NCBI RefSeq assembly: GCF_000485595.1
Contig: NW_014578084.1
Location: 53,613 to 110,720, forward strand
DNA: 57,108 bases
Direction of reading: 5' to 3'
Origin: Priapulus caudatus
Lineage: Eukaryota > Priapulida > Priapulimorpha > Priapulimorphida > Priapulidae
Shown here: positions 44,910 to 55,740 of the stretch, piece after piece
Numbering within the stretch: the first letter of the stretch is position 1
Layout of the letters: the number at the start of each line of letters is the position of its first letter
Position numbers and translations under genes: made by a program
Notes under the pieces: generated by a model
Told to the model about the DNA's origin: nothing
What the model saw: only the letters and a program-made list of their open reading frames with translations
Database searches by the model: none

Positions 44910-45412
44910 CATCAAAAAGCAAGGTCGCTATGAACGCGTGGTTGCCACAAGCCAGTTATCCCTGTCGTAGGTTTTGTCACACTTCTTCGTTAAAACTCCT
45001 AAAGTGAAAACGATGGATAGGCGACGCTTTCACGGTGTGTATTCGTAGTCAAAATGAACATCAAGCGACCTTTTCCCGTTTTGCTGTACGTGACGTTTCT
45101 GTCGTGGCTGAGCTCGCCTTACCAAACGTGCGTTACCCTTTGACAGCTGTACCGCCTTAGTGAAACTCCCTGTCTGACAGTGACACTGTGTTCGAGGCGC
45201 ATTGCCGTCGGCACTACACCGACGGTTTCATTCCATAACAAACAGCCGTCACGCTCGCTTTCCGCTTCATGCACTAAGTGAACACACGATGAAAGTAGTG
45301 GTATTTGACAGGCGTCCGAAGCGTCGCACCTATTCTACACCTGTCATGTCTCTTAACACAGTCCCACTACAGTGCAGCTGAAGAGGGTGTTCTTTCCAAC
45401 CTCATTTGGCGA
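44850..45412 (-). pseudogene. 28S rRNA 3'-domain pseudogene, copy C
   Basis: Collinear with copies A and B but stops inside CTCATTTGGCGAAGCTCC, where it switches to the DUF4806-like repeat at a short microhomology (AAGC/CTCC). At one site this copy keeps the canonical base (CTTTGACAG) where A and B read CTTTCACAG, showing the exchange occurred in the A/B lineage. Confidence 0.9.
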
Positions 45413-45480
45413 AGCTCCATGACAGACGGTTACTCAGCTCACGCCTCCATTGCGTGCAGCTGCTGCTGCTGCTGCTCATT
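45413..45480 (-). repeat. DUF4806-like repeat, short piece fused to 28S
   Basis: CCATGACAGACGGTTACTCA to the CTG run, as in 1972-2030. Confidence 0.75.
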
Positions 45481-45520
45481 GACTCAAAACTTGCACTTGT
45501 ATTGTATCGTATTGCGTGCT

Positions 45521-45616
45521 ATTACGTTCACGTGTCTCATTACACTGTTCCTCTCCTCCAGGGCGTCGCATTACGTTGACGTGTCTCATTACACTCCTCT
45601 CCTTCAGGGCGTGGCG
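45521..45616. repeat. Two-unit tandem repeat, about 48 bp per unit
   Basis: ATTACGTTCACGTGTCTCAT...CCAGGGCGTCGC followed by the same unit with GTTGACGTG, three bases shorter. One of the unit differences is again C/G. Confidence 0.8.
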
Positions 45617-45836
45617 TTACAATGTCAATATGCGCGTTGGCCAACTGCACAGGCTGGTATATTACGTTGAAGCGCGGCCGGCGCGCAGTGAATGAGCACT
45701 CAGTCGTGCCGCCACTGTGCAGGGAGCCAGCGAGGTAGCAGTGAGTCGTGGCGATGCACTTGTCGTAGAAAGGCGCCGACTATCACTCCGCACTGATGGA
45801 ATGGCTTCAGAGAACAAAGGACGCACACGACTGGTT

Positions 45837-46700
45837 CGTTTGGTGTTGCTATTTCGTTGTCATTATTTCGTGTTTACACGTGGAATGTGCGAAAAACTTC
45901 GAATATCATGTCGAAGCGGTCATACGTTCGTTGGACTTGTTGTTGCTCTTGTAACCTAGCTGTTTCTTTCTTGCGCTGTGCCTGAATCTCTACATGTCAG
46001 GATAGCTTATAGCTTCGTCTCGTATTTCCTACATCGCCACAAAAACATCACGACATAGCAAATGTCGTGTTTACAATTTCTACTTGTAATATATAAATCG
46101 AAGAGTTACAAATTACAATATCAACATTAGGGGCCTACAGTATAATATAGGCAACATCGAACAACATAGAACAATAAATCAAATAGAATATCATTATTCA
46201 CTGTCATGCGTGAAAGTCACACAATAAATGCGTGCGACTAAAAACACAAATTACACAACTGTACTATTACAGTTACGCAGAACTTTTAAATATGTAACTG
46301 CCATATGCACGAGAACATGAAATGCAGACAGGGTGAGAAAAATGATCGATTCACCACAAAGGAACACAGACATTTTACACCCCACTAAATGAACGTCAAG
46401 ATATAGTCAACGGATCGTAAGCTCGTCGTGCGCTCCGTGACGGGTATGGAGCCGAACGTGTGTCAGTGGGCAACGTGGCGACTATCACTGAGCACTGATG
46501 CAATGGCTTGACACAACACATGACGGACACAACGTTTTGCAACGGAGGCAATACACGACAACACGCACGTCGCTGTCACATCACCAAAGGAACATGTGGC
46601 ATCGGCGGGTTTGTGACAAAACCATCCTTTTCCATTCGCCCACTTCTATATGGTTCTTTATTTTGCGCTATATATTGCAAGGTGCACGTAAACCGAATTC
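45837..46700. repeat. Dispersed repeat family 5, long copy 2
   Basis: Collinear with 36430-37310. Non-coding. Followed by a short CTA/ACT microsatellite at 46720-46768. Confidence 0.88.
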
Positions 46701-46767
46701 ATCAACACGAATCACAAAACACTAACTACTACTAACTACTACTACTACTATTAGTACTAATTAGTAC

Positions 46768-47150
46768 ACTTTACTCATGTTGACTTCACTTCGTCAGTAC
46801 TGCTACCCAATTAGCATTCAGTGCATTTCTTCCTATAAACTTGTCTGATACTGCAGCCACACTACTACGATTTATTCCGTGCTATTCGTGGTATCCATCT
46901 TGACTGTTGTGTCACAACTCGGTCATATTAGCTATTGACTACCGCCGAAGTTGAACTTTCGCTTCCTCTGTTTCTGGTTTGGAACTACAACGTCTGTTCA
47001 AGTTACGATCACATGACTTGTAACATGCACTTAGCATTGTATGGGTCGAAATTCCTTATGGAAATGTGTTGACAACGCTTCAGACATTGTCAATGCAATT
47101 GTATGAAGTCACTTCATTATGAGCTGTACAATTCTCCCCTGTAATACAGA
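46768..47150. repeat. Dispersed repeat family 3, full copy
   Basis: Collinear with 12785-13170 (TTTACTCATGTTGACTTCAC to ATTCTCCCCTGTAAT). Confidence 0.8.
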
Positions 47151-48007
47151 CATTACAGACATTACATTACATATATTATATATATATTTCATTGTTCAGC
47201 GATTGTTGCAACTTTACACACAGATACGTTTGTGTATTTTTCGAAATGGACTACGTTAACCATGCGCCTGTGACTAAAGCCGCATCGATGAAGCGGTACG
47301 ATTCAAAATGTTGTGAAGAATCGTCGGGCACCAAAGGAGTGTTGAAATACGTGGGAAATACATGAACTAAGCACTGCAACTAATTCAATTGAGAATAATG
47401 GAATGCTTGGCTAGAACTATTAAATTGATGTGTTGACGATGTGTTTTCGCTTTATGACTGCATGCTACTTTGTATATGCGTTGTACATTGGTTCATTGAA
47501 TAACCCCATTATGAATCACTTCATGCGATGTCGCGTCACAAACACTCGCGCAGGCATATCTTACAAGAGAACTGCTACAGGAGAGAATGTTTAAAACTTA
47601 CTTCTTACAAAAATAAACTGCGGAAGTGCACAAGAAATACGTGTTAGCCACACATTAAAAGCAAGACCCGATAAAAGTTTATACATTGGTAGTTTATTTT
47701 ACGAGTACCATAATAAAGACATGGGTTTACCAAACGTCATAATTTGCGTACCAAAAATAAGCACAAATTTACAATGTCTGCCACTTCATCACCATGGCAA
47801 CCACCCACAATCACAATCACCATCGGGTATATAAATACCTATTACACAGACTTCTCGTTCGTTCTAAAATAAACCTCACAACCTGCAATAACTTAATAAA
47901 CTCTATGAAGGACGAGTGAGTGAAATACAATCCTGCACCATTCGTGGCATTTACTATCGTCACCATAACATTTCATGTTCTAAAATTTGCATTAAAAATG
48001 TCTGTCG
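47151..48007. other. No gene recognised; possible 3' UTR of the next exon
   Basis: For the minus-strand exon ending at 48008, a reverse-complement AATAAA (TTTATT near 47692) could serve as poly(A) signal about 310 bp downstream. Otherwise featureless. Confidence 0.4.
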
Positions 48008-48230
48008 TCATACGCCATTAATCTTGACGGCATTGCCGTTCACGTCAGCTGTGGGCGGTGGTTTGCGCAGCAACCGGTCTCTCAGCTTCTGGAGGTTGAT
48101 AACTCGCAGCTTCACCAGAAGGATGCCGTTAACAATGACGAGAAGTGCCGCTATCATCACAACAATGCACGCGATGGCGGCTCCAGACAGTGGTCCCACC
48201 GTACCATGTTCACTTGCTAGATCAGGATCT
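48008..48230 (-). CDS. Terminal exon of a single-pass membrane protein
   Basis: Minus-strand exon starting after a TTTGACAG acceptor near 48231. It encodes a short acidic stretch (DPDLASEHGTVG), one hydrophobic helix of about 22 residues (IACIVVMIAALLVIVNGILL), then a basic stop-transfer region and a cytoplasmic tail of about 35 residues ending NGNAVKINGV. The layout fits a type I membrane protein with its ectodomain on upstream exons outside or not seen in this window. Family not recognised. No frame lesions, and codon use is even, so I read it as a host exon. Confidence 0.55.
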
Positions 48231-48381
48231 CTGTCAAACACGTGAGTGACCGTTGTTTAAATACGTCACCATTGAAAACCAGCCCATAAGAAGTCATTAT
48301 ACATTAAACATATTTCGTTCATGTTTTATTCTTTCTGTATGAAGTATAGAAGAATTTGAATGTTTTCCTGATACTTCCCAA

Positions 48382-49029
48382 TTACTCTAAGTATACATTT
48401 TTATCAACAATATAAATGGCAGTGAAGGTATCCAATCGTAGCTCTACCCTGAGCCTCCTCTCATCACAGGCTACGATAAGCAGCTTCGTAAACGCATGCT
48501 TCGTATTGAAGAGGATGCGATATTTGTGGGAATGACGAGCACTCATGTTTTCCAGACGTTCCTTACATCTCAAGAGTCCTCCATCCTCAAAGAGGCCAAG
48601 TTTAGTTTTCCATGTTGCAAATAATGCATCATGCAACACACATCTGTGGCATTCGTTTATCCAACACTCCTCTGCTTGTTGTATGTCTCTCGCAGTGACA
48701 TCTGCTGTCACTTGGCCCTTCCTGAAGCGTCCCACCAATTTTAACACAAGGGCCGTAACTCTCACAAGTCATCTCCGTGTACTGAAGTCACTAATATCCA
48801 TAATGATTCTAATTGTGGCAGGAAATTGATGTTATGTGGTCAACATGACCAGCTCTCTCTTCGCCTTCACCTTCAATTCGTTCAGGCACTCAATGGGTAC
48901 ATGCATCTGTGACACGTCATCCTCTTCTGGGAGGACATCGAGATTATGTGGGGTGTCACTGTGTTTTAGCCAGTAACGACCATCAATGCAGCCCTCACTA
49001 GTGATACAGCACATTCGTTGCTTGTACAT
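48382..49029 (-). pseudogene. pol: BEL/Pao retrotransposon pol remnant
   Basis: One minus-strand frame with a few stops reads YWLKHSDTPHNLDVLPEEDD, PIECLNELKVKAKRE, FSTRR, LVRVTALVLKLVGRF, RDIQQAEECWI and GLFEDGGLLRCKERLEN. This is the BEL/Pao region between RNase H and integrase, including the E-x2-W and DGLLR-x-x-x-RL signatures. In-frame TAA near 48,837 and TGA near 48,771 kill it. LTRs were not found. Confidence 0.85.
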
Positions 49030-49261
49030 TCACTTTTCTGCCACGTCATCTTTGGCCCGATGTTGCAACTATGGTCGTTAGAATTGAACTAGCGCTCTTT
49101 CCATTTCAGCTTAAACACCATGTGATGAATGCTTATAGGGATTTCACGTAATCAATTACCAAAATAATGTTCTTACAAATTAGAAATAATGTAATGAACA
49201 TTACAGATAACTACATATAATTAGTGATCAGTAGAGCATGACGTAGGCAACACGCCTTGTG

Positions 49262-49345
49262 ATTGTCACACAGCACTGGGCAGAAATGACATTGCATGAA
49301 CACCGACCAACGGCCATCCGAATGGTTTGTTTTAATGAATAATGC
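49262..49345 (-). pseudogene. Short 28S rRNA fragment
   Basis: AGCACTGGGCAGAAATGACA, TGAACACCGACCAACGGCCA and TTTGTTTTAATGAATAATGC follow antisense 28S; the same segment begins the 34,215 block. Confidence 0.8.
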
Positions 49346-49759
49346 TTTGTTATGTAACAATATTGCTCTTAACAAAAGCAAGAAGTAATAAAGAATATAT
49401 GGGAAATGTATACGAAGTTGTACCATGAAGAATGCCACAATTGTTTGCAATCAGCAAGAACGGAACTCGTATGTAACCACTCCTATTTTAAGTCCATTTC
49501 CCCAGCATATTCCGTCACAACTGCACCCTAAGGGGTGCACGTTTCAACATATATCGATGGTTCCAAATATTAAGCCTTCCTCCCATGACAGCTACAAATA
49601 CACACACAAATACTATGTATATTCACTATTCCAATTTATTGATCACGAAACAATATTGCTGTTAACAAAAGTAATAAGTAATCAACAATATATGGCCAAT
49701 GTATAGCAAGTTGTACCATGAGAAATGCCACAATTTCCAACTTTGCAAGATATTCAATG
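49346..49759. other. No gene; internal direct repeat
   Basis: 49360-49440 and 49650-49735 are near copies (ACAATATTGCT.TTAACAAAAG, ATATATGG..AATGTATA, TTGTACCATGA), so a block of about 85 bp is directly repeated at about 290 bp spacing. Confidence 0.6.
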
Positions 49760-49959
49760 AATCCTACGAATCGACGCAAGTCTTCGTTGCTTTGTGGTGT
49801 TCGCATGTTAGCGACTGCTTTGACCTCATCAGGGTGTACCTTCAGTCCTGCTGCAGTGACGATGTGTCCCACATACTTCACACTGCTCTTCTTTACTTCA
49901 CACTTCCCAAACTTTACTCTGAAGTTGCACTCCTTTGCACGTGCCACGACGTTCGTCAT
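49760..49959 (-). pseudogene. pol: Ty3/Gypsy reverse transcriptase fragment
   Basis: Minus strand reads ARAKECNFRVKFGKCEVKKS, SSVKYVGHIVTAAGLKVHPD and RRFVGFIEYLAKL, the segment just after the catalytic box. Only about 66 codons remain; it is a different lineage from the 38.7-kb element. Confidence 0.85.
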
Positions 49960-49984
49960 GCCACCCCCACATTCATAGCACGTA

Positions 49985-50310
49985 GCCTATCTGTTGTTCC
50001 GTCTCAGCTATATCACTTTTCTGTGGAATGACCTTTTCCTTGATGTCTTCCAGCTGCTTGGTAAGTGCACATGTGCAATCCGAAAATTAGTCAAATGCGG
50101 TTCTATGTGCTACTGCAACTCTTTATACACAACTGCTGCTATTATAGCAATGGCACGAACCATGCATCGTACACCAGCCAATCTTTCCCCATAGAAGTGC
50201 ACATTCATTACCATGCTACGTATGCATGAACGACACGAGCAGAAATGCACCTATAGCAGTAACAGTATTAAGCAATCGTTAATGCTACGAGACGCACGTC
50301 CGTCACGTTA
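49985..50310 (-). repeat. Coiled-coil exon repeat, copy 5 with flank
   Basis: TCAGCTATATCACTTTTCTG, CTTCCAGCTGCTTGGTAAGT and the CAGTAACAGTATTAAGCAAT flank match 32,600-32,890 and 44,270-44,525. Confidence 0.65.
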
Positions 50311-50520
50311 ACCTTATAGCTTGGTGTCGTATTTCCTATATGGCCACAAATACATCAGTACCTACCAAATGCGTTGTTGACAATTTCGACTTTTAATATA
50401 TAAATGGAATAGTTACAAATCGCAATATAAACATTACGGGCCTACAAGATCATATAGGCAACATCGAACAACATAGAACAATAAATGAAATAGAATATCA
50501 TTATTTAGTGTCATGCGTCA
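50311..50520. repeat. Dispersed repeat family 5, short copy
   Basis: Matches 36640-36830 (GTCGTATTTCCTA, ATCGAACAACATAGAACAAT). Confidence 0.75.
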
Positions 50521-50667
50521 AAGTGAGACATGAATTCCCTATAAGCTACGCTATAACTAACTACAGTGACAGTGATAACAGCACACATGCAACAAACACA
50601 TGCACATGCACATGCATGGTACATGGTGAAATATGATACAGGTTAGCTGTTTGTTGTTTATTGATAA

Positions 50668-52006
50668 CTAACATAATCCAGCTATGCACTGGAAAGCAAC
50701 AATAACTGAATTGGCAGATTGAAACACATAAACAAAATAAGCACCGAAAAGTAAGGTGCTACAATTGTGTTTGACCTTGTATTTTGCTCCTGCTTTGTGT
50801 TTTGGACCATACTTAAGGCAGTCTCCAATTTCCTCCTGTATCTCTGACGCCTTTGCCTTTGCATGCTTCTTCATGCATGCTCCTGGGAAAAAAGTAACGT
50901 CAAACTCATATGTAAAAGCAAGAGTGATAACAGGACATTATATTAGTCAAACACAAATATAATGTCACCTACACTCATAAAACTTGCAATGATGAACCTC
51001 ACTGATGTTTTTATAATTGACACCAATTCAATATTTGTAAAGCAAATGTATTAGCTTCACTCTGTGACGGACAAATGTCCGACTCTGAAACGAGCTGCAC
51101 TGTATGTTTAGACACGAAAACATTGAAATTGTGCATCCATATGAAAAGAAATAGCAGTGTTGATTAGAAGAAAGTGACATGTGAAGAGTTTCGACAACAC
51201 AGCTACACTACGCTCACATTTGTGTATAACATGGATATTGTTCTTGACATATTTAGTAAACTTTAAGAAATATGTGTTTGTGGTCATTGGGTATAAAAAT
51301 GAATGAGGCATCATAAATATTGTTCATTGCCATGTTCCTTGATAATCTGTACGGTCAGCACCTCAAATATGCTTCAAGCAACAAAGAAGGTTGTTTTTGA
51401 CACAATAATAAACAACCCACTGCACATGTATTTTGTGTTGAAAACCTACGTGTTATGAGTATGGCGACTGATAGCTCTATAAAACATCCTTTGCCTTTCT
51501 TGCCCTTCATGCTGTAGTTGGACCACAACGCATTGGTCCCAACTGTTCTTAGCATTCTTGTAATAGTATCACCTATGTTGCGGCCGCCCAAGGAAGTCAA
51601 ATAGCAAGTCTGCAAAGTAGATAATAAGTGCTCTTAGTCAATGACATCTAAAAACATAAAAATGTTTACTGCCATATATATATCTAACATAAAAGTACTT
51701 TAGTTATTAAACTAATTATTAGTCACATAGATAGTTAAGCATGAAACTTTCACTTTAAACTTGCACTTGCATTTTTTTCTTTCTTAAAAGTAACACGTAC
51801 CATTTGTTTCTTAAAAGAGTGATCAGTCAGGCGGTTGCACAGTTGTTCCAGCTCTTCGACTGTGTCTGCTGGGCCTGATAGTATTTCTTCCAGGTCTTCT
51901 TCTTCTGCCGCTTTGCTGGCAGAGGTCAGGGAGCGCAGCATTTGAAAGATTTGAGCCTGTGCTTCTTCGATGTTTTGCAGGCGCAAAAGCACTTTGCTCT
52001 GGAATC
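50668..52006 (-). CDS. DUF4806-type protein, three 3' exons
   Basis: Exon 52006-51801 begins after TTTGCAACAG and encodes FQSKVLLRLQNIEEAQAQIF, an acidic stretch and DTVEELEQLCNRLTDHSFKK; donor ATG/GTACGT. Exon 51609-51450 begins after TCTACTTTGCAG and encodes YLTSLGGRNIGDTITRML, a W-S-N-Y-S-M-K-G-K-K-G-K-G segment and IELSVAILIT; donor AC/GTAGGT. Exon 50882-50668 begins after TTTTTTCCCAG and encodes KKHAKAKASEIQEEIGDCLK and a Lys-rich tail. Phases 0 and 1 join cleanly. The N-terminal helix plus V-E-E-L-x-x-L-x-x-x-L and the G-G-x-x-x..G-K-K-G-K-G-x-F core match DUF4806 proteins (function unknown). 5' exons and promoter, if in the window, would be above 52.0 kb; not identified. Confidence 0.75.
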
Positions 52007-54598
52007 CTGTTGCAAACGCAATGTACGCTGTAAATGTAATGTCTTCTGTACGCTTTGAAAAGATTTTTCTAAGAATTGACATGTTTTCGTTCAAGATATA
52101 CGCACTACAGCAATATCACTGCAATTTTTTTATAGGTCTTAACTTGCAGTTATAAACAATAATTTCAAGTTACTTAAGGTTCTAGGAAATGAAGCTAGAT
52201 TCCAAGCTGTAACTGGATTGACAAGATAATTGGAATGTGAAGCGAACACCATAATCTTAATTTCCTAATTTTTATAAGAAAGGCAAACTGTAAGTAGCAT
52301 CAGTATATTGCTCTTCATTTTATATTCCAGCAACGTAGTCACTTTTACATTAGGTTAGGGTCTCCGAAGTACATCCTGTGTATAAAAACAGAAATGAAGC
52401 AATTTTGTTGTGAGCCACGATTTCTTAGTTAATAAGAAATGAAATTAAAAACAACGCAAATGCAGATTCTGTGTTTTAATGAATTGCAAAATGTACTTTA
52501 CTGCTAGATACCTGATCTTCAGTAACTGCTACGAGCCACAGATACAGTTTTACTAGGCAGAATGGTATTCCCAGCTCTACAGCCACAGGCACTTCAAGCG
52601 TTTCAATAAAATGTAATGGTAACTAAATACAAAATCTATTTAGTACCAAATTACTAGAAGCAGTACCATGTTGTTCACAAGTTCTTGTGCAACTTGTCGG
52701 TTTAAAACTTTGGAAACAAAGTAGCATATGATATGTAGCCAAACAATTCCAAGATATAAATACACAAAGAATGTGGGTTTTCATGCTCGACTTTATATAC
52801 ACTCACACGAGGGAGTACCGGAGTGTTTGAAATGTATAAATGACAGTTGAGTTTGAATGTTCAGTAGTTATATATGTAGTATTGTACAATTAGTAAACTG
52901 TCATTTGCACGAAAATGCACATTGTTAATATTACTTCCTGCTACAAATAACATGAACAAACAACAAATTCTTCAACTCCACTGTTATCCTACAGCTATTC
53001 TGCTATGCAATCGAGTGTGCATTCGTAAAGATATATAGATAAATAGACAGCACTTCTACCACATACATGGAAAAACGTCCTCCACTATCATACCATATAA
53101 AACTTTACTCAACTTATAAACAAATTAGCTGTTAAATGCATTCTACTATCGTCATATGTTGGTTCGCATTTTATACTCATATCGCCGTTACTCGAATTGT
53201 TTCACTACCACATCAATACAATCTGGAGATTCCATCTCCAAGTCATTAGGCGTTTCACATCCAAACATTTCTTCACCGTGAAATTCAAATCTCATCCACT
53301 TCAACGTCATACCTCGCATAGTCCAACATTAGTTTACAGATTGGCTCCCACTGCAAAAAACTAAAACAATAATGAAAACATTGATGTCCTTGACAACACA
53401 CACAATACATATCAGAAATACTGCTATACACATCACAACGCTGACGACTCTGTATGTGCATTGAACCTTACCCGTATACGAAGGTTACCGCAGCTAGATC
53501 GACTTCAATCGGTCATGCTTCTTGGTGCAATTTAAAATTGGAGAATGTACTATTTCACGAGAAATACTGCATCATGTGTCCTACACCTATTTGTAAACTT
53601 AAGATTAGTTTGAGCATGTGAGGTTCAGGAGGATTAGTTGCTGAGATAGGTGTGAAGTTAGTCACCTAAAGACTACTACAGTCTAGGAATGTCCCAAATG
53701 AACCCAGTTAGGTTTGTGCATATCACTATATAAACACATTATGTAAGCTTTACCAAGCTACGTAATGCAAAAGCATCAAGATGATAAATTGTAGCTCACA
53801 TGACCAATGACAGGTAATTCTCAGGAACATGACAAATCAAAACCACATAGCATGCAAATTTGAAATTTGAAATTTGAACGTTAGCTGCAATTACACACCC
53901 ACATCCCCGCACCCACCCGCTCGCGCAATACTCAGTTCCGAGATTGATATCATATAAGATGGACGATATATTATATTGGAGGACAAAACGATTTGCACGG
54001 GCAGCGGACGGCACGAGAGGAGGAGCGGCGAGGCGGAGAGGGAAGGGAGAGGAAGGAATGGCCAGCTGGGAATTAGAGAAATATATTACGATCATTACCG
54101 GCATCGTAACAATGCCGGTGCCAATTAACGCGCTCATGCATTACGCAGAGTAATGAAGCTGAGACAGCAGCAGTAAGTAACTAACGTCGGCCTTATGCAG
54201 ACATCGGAGGGGCTGCCTCGCAGCACGACCTCCCTCCATCCACATCAGTGACCGTTATGAGCGACAGCTGTCGGAGCTATATGACAGGTAATGTCATAAG
54301 CGAGGCGTCCACTTATCGCTGATAATCGCGAAGAGGAACGCATAAATTATGCAACGCGACGAGCGAGAGAGCAGCCCGGTGTTTTTTGATGTAATGCATT
54401 CGTTCAGCGAATGCCGACATTCCATTTGGTTATAATAAAGTAGACATTTAGAACTGCGCGAAGACATTTCTGCGCACTGCACACATCTTTGCAGGGCGCT
54501 CTGTGTGCACAGCAGCTGTTAAAATCCCAGCGCCATGTCCAGCTGAAACTAACTCACTTACTTACTGACGCACTTACAACGATTACGTGTAAAGCAGC
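52007..54598. other. No gene recognised; GC-rich CpG block at 53,880-54,150
   Basis: 52.0-53.85 kb is AT-rich without motifs. 53,860-53,880 has three tandem ATTTGAA units. 53,880-54,270 is clearly richer in CpG and purine-rich (GAGAGGAGGAGCGGCGAGGC) and could be a promoter region for the minus-strand DUF4806 gene, which is inference. A small hairpin CCGGCAT..ATGCCGG lies at 54,097-54,117. Confidence 0.4.
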
Positions 54599-55738
54599 GC
54601 CGGGTATACCTCCGTGGTCGCGACGTTTTCAAATGTATAGTTCAACGGCGATGTTGGCAGCCGACACTGCACTTCCCACCCCTGTCTACTCCTTGGAGTC
54701 TTTTATTAGGCAGTAACCCTGAGAGACGCGCTACCGGGAAGGCGATACTGCTACGTAGCTGAGGTGTGTAGTAGAGCATATCACGAGAGCAGTAAGAGTT
54801 GCGCAGGTTATTACGGGTAAACTGTAGCTGACTGTGCAAACGAGATGTAGTATATACGAATATGTATATTACAATATACAGCAGGACGCGTTTGCAACGT
54901 ACCCACAGAAATCGGAATGGCCCCAATTCTGAGATTTTCTATACAATAAACTGCTAGCACGACCTCTGTTTCACTTACACACTCACAACCACAAAAACGA
55001 ACACAAGGTATCCATGATTATATCTACCACTCTTATATTATGCGTACCCTTTACTTAATAACTCGTACTTAATAATATATCTAACATATAAGAAATACAC
55101 ATAACACACGTAACCCGGTGTTCAATAAATACAAAACTACATTCATGACTCATACTTTTGCAAATAGCCCACTCGATTGCTGTAAACATTTACGATTATA
55201 TAACAAACTATACGAGTATAAATAACTGGGGAAATACAAAACTAAATCTGCTTAATAGCATGGAATGTGTAACAAACAGGAATTTACACAGAAATCATGA
55301 ACGTTATTATCAAAGTACACATCCAAACACGCAGTTAAGCACATACACAAGATTATGCCAAATATGATATAATCCAATACTAGGAACAGTAAACAAACAC
55401 GGAACCATTGCGAAGTGATACAGAACGTTGCAGACAATGTATCATACAAGGCTGTAGAACAATGAATACACACATGAAACGCTGCAGACATTGATATAAC
55501 ACTAGTTGTCACACAGGCCATAGAGTATCTCGACTTCGTGATCATCACAGACATCTAGAGGCGTCTCCAGCACTAGCGGAATTCCATCAAACCGTCGGTC
55601 GTTCATGACAAACTGAAATCCTGCAATTCCTATGTCACCTTTACCAATGTTCTCGTGCCGGTCGAGGTGACAGCCCAGGGCACCTGTATTAACAACAATG
55701 TTATCAACAAATGGCACGACAGGCAATGATCGTTACTA
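54599..55738. repeat. Segmental duplication, copy 2 (partner 8351-9495)
   Basis: Collinear with copy 1 from GCCGGGTATACCTCCG to CGTTACTAAA. Its right edge coincides with the start of the tyrosine recombinase open frame. Confidence 0.9.
55502..55683 (-). pseudogene. Endonuclease IV last exon, duplicated orphan copy
   Basis: Encodes GALGCHLDRHENIGKGDIG, MNDRRFDGIPLVLETP and LYGLCDN, with the acceptor CAG/GT kept. Unlike the 9.3-kb copy it keeps the zinc-binding Asp of the DRH motif. Its partner exon is missing: 55 bp upstream on this strand the sequence becomes the tyrosine recombinase gene in the opposite direction. So it is an isolated exon. Of eight amino-acid differences from the other copy, seven are C/G changes. 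Confidence 0.85.
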
Positions 55739-55740
55739 AA

